From: Diplocarpon mali
Lineage: Eukaryota; Ascomycota; Leotiomycetes; Helotiales; Drepanopezizaceae
Assembly (NCBI GenBank): GCA_024741835.1
Contig: JAENRP010000125.1
Span: 53,072-117,071, forward strand
Length of the DNA: 64,000 nucleotides
Reading direction: 5' to 3'
Shown: in pieces, positions 56,401 through 64,000 of the stretch
Layout of the letters: each line of letters opens with the position of its first letter
Position numbering within the stretch: the first letter of the stretch is position 1
The notes under the pieces: generated by a model
Seen by the model: the letters and a program-made list of their open reading frames with translations, nothing else
What the model was told of the DNA's origin: nothing
Database searches by the model: none
Position numbers and translations under genes: made by a program

Positions 56401-59010
56401 CAAACCCTATATTGCACTAAGAACTTAAGACGACCCTTTAATTAATTGAAAAGGGAGAAGGAGCTTAAAATGCTAAATTCGAAGGCATTTTCGAAGAATC
56501 AGAGCTTATCGCAGGGCCGAATGCAATTGCTATAGAAGAAGCTGCTATATAAGAAGAGCCTATATTATAAACCAACGCTACTTTATAGCCTTTAACCAAT
56601 AATATAAAAGGCCTTAACTTAAATCCAAATTCTTTAAAAGACCTGCTTAGAAACTTAAAGGTAGAAGTAAGCAAACTGGAAGCTACTTCGCCAGTCTTTA
56701 AGAAGGCAAATAGCAACTAAAGCTTAAGGGTAATAATTCCTTATAAAGGCCCTATTAAAGAGGGAACTATAGATAACTTTAAAGGAGTCTTTAAAGACAA
56801 GTTCTATAAGGCGATTGGCAGATCTTTAATTGCTATTTTATATAAGAATAGAAATAGCTTAAAGGCTTTAAGATAGAGTCTTTAATTATAAAGGCAGGCT
56901 TTAATAAACTTTAATAGAAGGCTAAAGGTACTATTACTAAGATCTAAGAGGAGCTTTAATAGTCTTATAAAAAGCGATCTAATAAAAGGAGCAGGCTTTA
57001 ATAATATAATACCTTAAATTATAATACTAACTTAAAAACTATAGGCTTAGGAGATAGAGATACTTAGACTCTTAAAGGAACCTTTAATAATAATAAAAAT
57101 AGAGGAGGAGACTTATAGAGAAAAGTATAAAGAAGAACTCCCTTTTCCTAAGTAAAAGAAGATAAGACGCTTAAGCATTAAGTAATAGGAGACTTTAAAA
57201 GTATATGCTACTACTTTAAAGTATATACTCTTTTAAAGTAATATTAATTTACCCTACTCCTTATATATATAGGAGTTTATATCAACCTTTTAAGCAAATA
57301 AATAGATAAAGGAGGATAGGAAGGACTATTTAATAATTTATATAATTATTAAAGCTATAGTTGATAATTAAGCAAAGGATAAAGTATAGTCTCTTAATTG
57401 CCTATAGTACTAAGGCTCTTTGCTAAAGCCTTTAAAAGGATAGCTAGACTTAAAAAAGCACCCTTTTAGCAAATGATTTAAAGAAAGAGGGCGCTAGGAG
57501 ATTAGGAATTTGGAATCTTAAAGTTATTAGAGAATTATGCAAAAGGACTATTTAAAGCCTTTGCTAATACTATTAAAATAGGTTTTTACCTATAAGGTTA
57601 ATAGCTTTAGCAAGCTTTTAAAGTACTAATTATAGCTAATTATACGAAAGGATCTTTAAGATAAAGCTTTAATTTTCTTAACCTATATAGCTATACTTTT
57701 AGTAAGGTCTTTTAAAGTACTAATAGCACTTACTATATACTTTAATATAGAAGTAAAGTAGTTTAATATTATTAATACGTTTGTTAACGCTTTTAAAGAC
57801 CTAAGGAGTGCTTTAATCATATGCTTTCTACTAAATAGCTTTAAGCGCCTTAGTATAATAGTAGAATTGGACCGCGCGCTTTATAGGCTAAAAGACTCTT
57901 TAGTACTATAGTATAGGAACTTCGCAGGAACGCTTAAAGGCCTTTAACTTAAGCTATTAAGTAAAGAGCCTTGTATTTTTATAATAAAGGATCATATAGT
58001 CTTTATAGCGTTTTAAATTAATAATATTCAAGTATTATATAAGGTCTTTAACTTAAATTAAGCGACTTATTTAATTAAAGACTTAAAGAGGGCGTATAAG
58101 CTTACTATTGTAAGAGATATCTCCTAGTTCTTTAAAGTAAGGATTATTTAAGATAAAAAGGTAAAGAGGATCTCCTTAGTTTATAATACTTATATTAAGA
58201 AGATCGCTTAAAAGTTTAAAGTTAATATAAGAAGAGTGCCTAGTACTCTACTATTAAAGAAGGAGTTTATTAAGAACTTAGGGCAAGCTTCTTTAGAAAA
58301 GGTAAAGGAGTATTAAGAGAAAATAGGCTTTATTCTTTATATAGCGATTATAATACGCTTAAATATTGCATTTGCAGCCTTTTAACTGTCTTTCTTTTTA
58401 ACTAATCTAAGCTTTAAGTACCTCTTAGCTGCGGACTAGACGCTTTGATACTTATATAGCACGCGCTTTTTAAGAATTGCCTATAGCTTTAAGGCTAGGG
58501 AATACTAACTGGTTGCGTCTTTAGATGCTTTTTTTAAAGATGATTAAAAGACCTGCAGATCCTTTTAAGGATACGTCTTCTTTTTATTTAAAGGACCGAT
58601 TATTTAAAAGCGAATTGCTAAGTGACTATTACGCTCTCCTTTACTAAAGTAGAATTCTATAGTATAGTTTCTATTATAAAGGAGATGATAGTTATAAAAC
58701 GCCTCTTTAAAGAGATTCGCATAGACTCCTTCTTTAAATAGAATATATATTATAATAACTAATAGACGATTCGGCTAATTATTATAAAAAATGAGAAGAT
58801 TAAGATAAGCCTTTAATATATCGAAATCAGTAATATATAGATCTATTAAGAGTATTAAAGAGGAAGCTTTTAAATAATTTACCTCTTTACTAAGGAAATG
58901 CATATAGATAGGCTTATTAAAAACCTAGACTGCTAGAAGTTTAAGAGCTTTATTTATTTATTAAACCTTTAGAGCTTTTAAATAATCGTTAAGCAACTTG
59001 CACTTATTAA
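53500..59010 (+). pseudogene. Copia-1e gag-pol polyprotein, RIP-inactivated
   Basis: Gag is at about 53500-54740 and the protease box N-N-C-A-A-T-Y-I-I-N near 54916-54945. Integrase is at about 55150-56440. At 55926-55934 the box G-A-E keeps the catalytic Glu that Copia-1a and 1c have lost, though the next codon is a stop. RT is at about 57480-58430, with an active site F-stop-I-N-N near 58010-58026. RNase H runs to about 58990. It carries many TAA/TAG stops. The minus-strand stretches 54932-55144 and 56465-56716 are shadows. Confidence 0.84.
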
Positions 59011-59261
59011 TAAGTAGTCACTTATTACTAAGAGACTTATACTTATAAGCTTTTACTCTCTTATAATTATATTTATTTGTTTTCTCTTATAAAGTGTATT
59101 ATAGAAGCTTCTCCTCTTTTAAAAATATAGAATAGGTAACGTTCTTAAGCTGCTATTGCAGGGCGTAACCCTCTCTTAGATTCTTTTAGCTAAGGCTAAG
59201 AGCTGCGATGCTTTAGCTATAAGCTTTGTATAGATCTCCTCTTAAGAGAGGCCTAGAGGCA

Positions 59262-59625
59262 CTCCCTTAGCTAAAGGCCTGCTGGCGAATATACTAGCGA
59301 CGGCAGAGGTAAAGGTAGGGGTTATAGTAGGGGCGGCGGCAAAGGCGGGAGCGGCGATAATAGGGGTAGGAGAGACGAAAGGAGATATAAAAGGGTCGGT
59401 AGCAGTAGCGGCAGGGATAGAAGCGGCAGCGGTAAGCAGGGGGAATAGGACGGCGGAGGACAGGCCGGCGGCGAATGCGAATAGTATACTAGGAGTAGAA
59501 GAGGCAGTAGCACTACTACTCGCAGGAGTAGCGGGCCCTCCTAGTACTAGGGTTTAATCGCTCTTATCTTTTAAAATCAGCTTAGAACTTAATAAGACTT
59601 GATAAACGTACTATAGAAGCTCTAA
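59262..59625 (+). pseudogene. Copia-1e Ala-rich downstream frame
   Basis: Same position as 25168-25560 in Copia-1c. The conserved start L-A-K-G-L-L-A-N-I-L and conserved end (A-L-L-L-A-G-V-A-G-P-P-S-T-R-V, stop, S-L-L-S-F-K-I) flank a middle rich in Ala, Gly and Val that differs strongly from both other copies. The minus-strand proline/leucine-rich stretch 59322-59513 is a compositional shadow. Confidence 0.4.
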
Positions 59626-60428
59626 AGCATACCCTTTACTATATTAAGTAGTAATGCTACCTCCTTTTTAAAGGTACTATAAGCGCAAGCCGATATAATA
59701 GCCTTTTAGAAGGTGAGGAGAGGGCCGCTAGCCTACTAGCAGCCATTGCTTAATATAGTATAATAGACGCAATATATACTAAAGGTGCTATTAAAGTACT
59801 AATAATCGAGATTACTAATGCTTTTATATATAATATAGCGTATATACGCGTTATTACGTTCTATTATAAGCTTTAGTATATAATGCGCAGTAGGGGCGGG
59901 GCTCTTAGGCGGCAGCGGCAGTGGCGGCGGCGGCAAAGGCAGTAGGGACGGCGGCGGCGGCTCATTACCTAGTAGGCGCTAGGATGACCGGGCTAGGGTT
60001 CCTACTCCTTAAGGAGCGCTAGCGACCTAGCGTAAAGTTAGTATAATAACGTAGGGTATAGAGACTCTAAGGGTCTTACTTTGCAAGGGCAGCTAAGGCT
60101 ACGATAAGTAGGAGTTCCTTTTATATTTGAAAATTATTAATATAAAGATAATATTTTTAAATAATAAAGGAGGGTTGTTTTTAAAAGAAGGGAAGGAGAA
60201 CCTTTATAATAGAAATACTTTATAAGAAGCTTAATAGAGCACTAGTATAAAATTGCAAAGATTCTTAAGCGTGCTTATTGCCTATAGTAACCTTTCTTAT
60301 TTTAAAAGAAATGACCTTTAGAAGGGCGGTATATAAGAAGGAGCCTCTTTTCTTTATAACTGCTATTCTTTCTTTTATTTTATCTATATAGCTAAGCGAT
60401 TCTAAGAGTATCGCCTAACTAAGGGGTA
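59626..60428 (+). other. Copia-1e 3' untranslated region with GGC-rich block and polypurine tract
   Basis: Counterpart of 25561-26372. A GGCGGCAGCGGCAGTGGCGG-type block lies at about 59910-59965. The tract AACTAAGGGGTA precedes the LTR. Confidence 0.65.
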
Positions 60429-60625
60429 TATTATATAGAATAGGCGGAGTCTCTACTTATTCTAAAGACCCTTTACGTGATTCTACTAAGTCATAGACTC
60501 TCCCTTTTCTTTCCGAAGTCTCCTTATTATATATATATTAGAAAATAATATAATCAATCATCTTCTCCTACTTCTGCAAGCCTCCTAAGCGACCTAATAA
60601 AGGCCCTCCAGCCGACCGCACTATA
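60429..60625 (+). repeat. 3' LTR of Copia-1e
   Basis: 197 bp, TATTATATAGAATAGGCGG to CCGACCGCACTATA, followed by TSD ATAGG (60626-60630). Confidence 0.92.
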
Positions 60626-60630
60626 ATAGG

Positions 60631-62637
60631 CTTATATTTAAAGAAAACGAGATTATAGTAACGCTTTAACTAAGCTCACTTTACAGAATCTCTAATGCTC
60701 TTAGAGCGTAAAGTAAGGTCTACCCTAGAGTACTAAAAACCCTTATCCGCAAGGAGCCTCTCTAAGATGATATTAATAGTAAACTCCTTTATAATAGTAA
60801 TATTGTAAAGTATTATCCTTATAGGAGAGCCGTTATATTATAGAAGAGAGTCCGCTATATATCTATTACCTTTCCTAATAATTAGAAGTCTTAAGGTACC
60901 TACTTTAATATACTGCTGCGAGTTGCTAGAAGGCTTAAAGGTGCCTGCGATAAGTAAATCCTTTAAATTAATAATATAAGTAGCTGCGCAGTTATTAAAG
61001 AGCGTACTTAAAGAGAGCGGGTGGCGTTCTAGCTTAAAGAGGTAGTAGACGTTAAACGATTCTTTAAAAGCGTCGAAGGCAAAGGGATCTATTATTATAA
61101 AGACTAGTAAGTTCTCCCTTTTATTACTTAAACTATCTTCCTTAAAGGCTAAAGCCTTTCCTTTAAATTTGTCAATTGCTATTACCGCAATGTTATTCTC
61201 CTTAAGCTATGCTTAAAAACCCTTGAACTGGTCTCTTGCATTTAACGCCTTTTGTATTTATAGGACCTCCTTTTATAAAGGGAGAACCTTTATATTTTCC
61301 TTACGCCTATCTATAGTATATAATAGTTTTTAATAGTCCTAGGGCTTTTAATAGTAATTGGTAGAGCTTTTATAAGGGCACTTAGGCCTGATCTCTCTTC
61401 TAAAGCTTATAAAGCGATTTTAAGAGCTGCTTGCTAAAGCCTGCAAAGGGGTTTTAGCATCTAGGAGAGACTCTTAAGTAGTAAAAACTGCTAGCCCTTT
61501 ATTATTAATTGCTCTATTGGATTTAATGCTTACTAAGGCGCGGCTTAGCTGTATTAGGTTATACTTATATAGGGTTCCTATCTGCTTATTAGTGATTATT
61601 TCCTCCTTTAAATAGGTCGCTTAACTTAAATTGATCTTTATTATAATTGAGTTTAAAAAGTCAATTACTCTTAGTCTCCCTTTGATTTTAAAAAGACTAT
61701 ATTATTCTATTAAGCAGTACGCCTTTTGCTACTTCCAGATCTACTGCTAAGTATTAGTTCTCCTAGTCTTGCCTTAGTATAGTATATCATAGTACTAAAG
61801 CCTTATCTAAGACTAAATAGCCTTATTAGAAGGCGTAATATTATACTTTAAAATAGATACTAGGCCTTAGAGTAAGAGTTGCTAGTTTACCAAATTAGCA
61901 TATAGGTCATTAGTAGGGGTTCTACTTATAGGAGTATCTCTATTAAGTATTAAAGAGGAGAGCTTCTTAGCTTGGATTTATACTTAAGCTATCGCAGAAG
62001 CTAAAAGCGTTCTATCGACGGTCTTAGAGACCTATTCTAGTAGTAGTTTGTAGTATTTACATTAGGTCTTCTAAGTCTCCTTGTATATAAGGTGCTCCTT
62101 TATTAAGATTTTATATTTATCCTTAATATCTTTATAAGAAGACTATAGAGGAGGAGCTTTTGATAGATCTCCTAAGGGAAAGCAAGCGTAAATCTATTTA
62201 AATAGAATCGCTATATACTCTTTATACGACCTTGCGTATACTATACAGAGGTTAGCTATTTCCAATTCCTTAAGCTCTTATATAAAGGGAGCTTAAGGCT
62301 CGGTCTTTATAATTGACTTAAATAGGAGTCTTAGATTAGTAAAAATGGTGATATTATAAAGCTTAGCGAAGAATATATATTTATTAAACCACTTCACTTA
62401 AAAGGCAGAGGTATTAAGGTAAGGCTTAGAGATGCTTAAAGAGTTAGATATATTAAATAGAATCTAATAAAAAAAGGTTAAGTATATAAATAAAGTTTGC
62501 AAATAAGGTTTAATCGGAAATTAGAGATTTATTAATTAAAAATGAAGGTCCTTTAAGTTATTATAAATATTTGAAAAGTCGGTCAGGAGCTTAAAGGGCC
62601 CTTTAGCCGGTTGTATATAAAGAGAAAGTATATTAAA
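60631..62637 (-). pseudogene. Copia-1d protease-gag remnant and leader
   Basis: Minus-strand continuation of Copia-1d right of Copia-1e. The start of integrase and the protease lie at about 60631-61060, gag at about 61070-62330, and the leader runs to 62637. It is an inverted near-copy of 53280-55220 in Copia-1e. It carries RIP-type stops throughout. Confidence 0.82.
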
Positions 62638-62657
62638 GTGCTTACGAGGCTTATAAC
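62638..62657 (-). other. Primer-binding site of Copia-1d
   Basis: The minus strand reads GTTATAAGCCTCGTAAGCAC next to the 5' LTR. It is the Copia-1 family site. Confidence 0.62.
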
Positions 62658-62854
62658 TATAGTACGGTCGGCTGGAGGGCCTTTATTAGGTCGCTTAAGA
62701 GGCTCGCAAAAGTAGGAGAAGATAATTGATTATATTATTATCTAATATATATATAATAAGGAGACTTCGGAAAGAAAAGGGAGAGTCTATGACTTAGCAG
62801 AGTCACGTAGAGGGTCTCTAGAATAAGTGGAGACTCCGCCCATTCTATAAGACA
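62658..62854 (-). repeat. 5' LTR of Copia-1d (right)
   Basis: 197 bp, on the plus strand TATAGTACGGTCGGC to CATTCTATAAGACA, followed by the second TATAG duplication (62855-62859). Confidence 0.92.
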
Positions 62855-62859
62855 TATAG

Positions 62860-64000
62860 AAAAGGAAAAGGAGTATAAGCTAGCCTTAGCTAAATGCAAG
62901 CTTAAGATCAATAGAGGTTTAAGCGATAAAGATTAAGATTTTATTTAAGTTTATAATAATGCGAAGATAAGATAAGATACTTTAAAGGTAAAATACTCTT
63001 AGACAACTACCTTTAATACCTAATATCTGCTATAGTAGATCACTTTATTTTAATATAGAAAAGATAAAGATAGCAAGGATATAAATATAAATATAGACTC
63101 TACTTAGTCTATACTATATAAAGCGAGAAGGAGAGTAAGAGCCGCAGATCCTAGGATAGTTATAACTTTTAAAGAAACCTAGCTCTTTAGTTTCCTACTT
63201 AATAGCCTCCTTCCTAAGTTCACTATTATAAAACAATCTCTTCTCATTTAACCTAACCTTAAGATCTATAAGAAGATCGACCTCTTTTAAACTATTAAAT
63301 AAGACTTCAAAGGACGCTCTAAATCGGCAAATACTACATTATAGGGTAACAATAAGCCTAAGAAGAGGAAGGAGCGCAGGATAAGCCCTTAAGCTTATTA
63401 AAGATACTACTTTTATAATAGTGCTTATAATATTACTAATTATAAAGTTAGAAGGCAACTAATTAATATAGTCGCTAGCTTTAATATTAAAAAGCAATCG
63501 AAGCAGAAGTTAAAAAGCAAACTGCCCTTATCCTACTAAAGGCTATAACTATTAAAGAAAGGCAAAGGAAAAGGCTATTTAATCAAAACTTTAATAGATA
63601 CTATTAATAATAATAGTAGGTTATTTAAACCTAAATCCACTTTTAATAATTTAAATAATAATTATAATAAAGATGCTTACGTTTTAAAAGCCAATCTCTA
63701 TAAGATCTTCGAATCCGACTGGTATAATAATACTAGTTATATAATATATATAACTAATAAACCTTACCTATTTAAAGGCCCGCTTATTAAAATAAAAAGG
63801 CGCTTTAATAAGGTTAGTAGTAGAAGGTTATATATAGACTTAATAAGTATAGTAAAGATGAATATCGCTAGCATTTCTTTCCTTTTATAAAATATTCTCC
63901 TTATACCTAACTTAAGTATTAATCTTTTATTTAATTATAAGATTTATATAAAGTTGAATTATATAAGAGTTTTTAATAATCAATTTATATAATTTATAAA
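62860..64000 (+). pseudogene. Copia-2b gag-protease, part 2, running off the window
   Basis: Resumes exactly where 47684 stopped and is co-linear with Copia-2a 3480-4610. The degenerate knuckle region is near 63410-63455. The protease-like S-D-W-Y-N-N-T-S is near 63716, with the D-T-G box again mutated. RIP-type stops are present. The window ends before the position of the in-frame module array, so its copy number here cannot be read. Confidence 0.82.

Larger units (their letters stand above)
53061..60625 (+). mobile_element. Copia-1e, complete element with TSD ATAGG, without TRIM
   Basis: 7565 bp with 197-bp LTRs (53061-53257 and 60429-60625) and ATAGG at 53056-53060 and 60626-60630. It inserted into Copia-1d in the opposite orientation. 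The site corresponds to about 8972 in Copia-1a, only some 90 bp in element coordinates from the Copia-1c insertion site in Copia-1b. It provides the empty TRIM site near 56599. Confidence 0.93.
47690..62854 (-). mobile_element. Copia-1d, minus strand, TSD TATAG, split by Copia-1e
   Basis: Complete Copia-1 copy: 197-bp LTRs at 47690-47886 (3') and 62658-62854 (5'), with TATAG duplicated at 47685-47689 and 62855-62859. Without Copia-1e it is about 7.6 kb, matching Copia-1e and the TRIM-free part of Copia-1c. It has the full order of leader, gag, pol, Ala-rich frame and GC-rich 3' region. Confidence 0.93.
46789..64000 (+). mobile_element. Copia-2b, plus strand, split by Copia-1d, 3' part outside window
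   Basis: Second Copia-2 copy. The LTR is at 46789-46983, leader and gag run to 47684, then Copia-1d inserts with TSD TATAG. Gag resumes at 62855 and continues through protease to the window end. The sequence is co-linear with 2579-4610 of Copia-2a. The rest of pol and the 3' LTR are predicted right of the window. Confidence 0.9.

Noticed and set aside
59322..59513. Minus-strand Pro/Leu-rich open frame resembling a secreted or antifreeze-type peptide
   Set aside because: Pure low-complexity shadow of the GGC-rich DNA in Copia-1e; not conserved in the other copies.
1..64000. tRNA, rRNA or other RNA genes
   Set aside because: I found no cloverleaf-like or rRNA-like sequence. The only tRNA-related signals are the short primer-binding sites.

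Overview
The window looks like heterochromatin from a filamentous ascomycete (Pezizomycotina-type) fungus. No intact gene and no host gene is visible. Essentially every base belongs to LTR retrotransposons. CA and TG dinucleotides look depleted and TA enriched. Reading frames are broken mainly by TAA/TAG at Gln or Trp positions, and LTR pairs differ almost only by transitions. That is the signature of repeat-induced point mutation (RIP). I judged it by eye and computed no index.

Eight families are present; the names are mine. Copia-1 (197-bp LTR): copies 1a 1-11196 (-), 1b 17434-28704 (-), 1c 18477-26569 (+), 1d 47690-62854 (-), 1e 53061-60625 (+). Copia-2 (195-bp LTR): 2a 2579-8617 (+) and 2b from 46789 past the right edge (+). 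Copia-3 (123-bp LTR): 31908-43315 (+). Copia-4 (about 169-bp LTR): 28705-44649 (+). Copia-5: 44650-46788 (-). Two Gypsy chromoviruses with chromodomains: Gypsy-1 11197-17433 (+, 307-bp LTR) and Gypsy-2 35168-41521 (-, 223/233-bp LTRs). A 498-bp TRIM-like miniature LTR element lies at 22018-22515.

The elements are nested, and 5-bp target-site duplications (TSDs) resolve the order. Copia-5 is the oldest visible host and was split by Copia-4 and Copia-2b. Copia-4 was split by Copia-1b and Copia-3, and Copia-3 by Gypsy-2. Copia-1b was split by Gypsy-1 and Copia-1c, and the TRIM sits in Copia-1c. Gypsy-1 was split by Copia-1a, and Copia-1a by Copia-2a. On the right, Copia-2b was split by Copia-1d, and Copia-1d by Copia-1e. 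Both window edges cut through elements (Copia-1a on the left, Copia-2b on the right), so the missing halves are predicted outside.

The least ordinary signals are these. (1) Copia-2a carries an in-frame array of eight palindromic 10-codon modules between protease and integrase, and Copia-5 carries related modules. (2) The TRIM shares its primer-binding site and an LTR end with Copia-1. (3) The Gypsy-1 pol frame runs about 350 codons past the chromodomain and contains two hydrophobic segments. (4) Copia-1 has a fast-changing Ala-rich open frame between pol and the 3' LTR. (5) Copia-3 pol appears to end in four decapeptide repeats. (6) Copia-1, Copia-2 and the TRIM share a primer-binding site matching the anticodon arm of initiator tRNA-Met.
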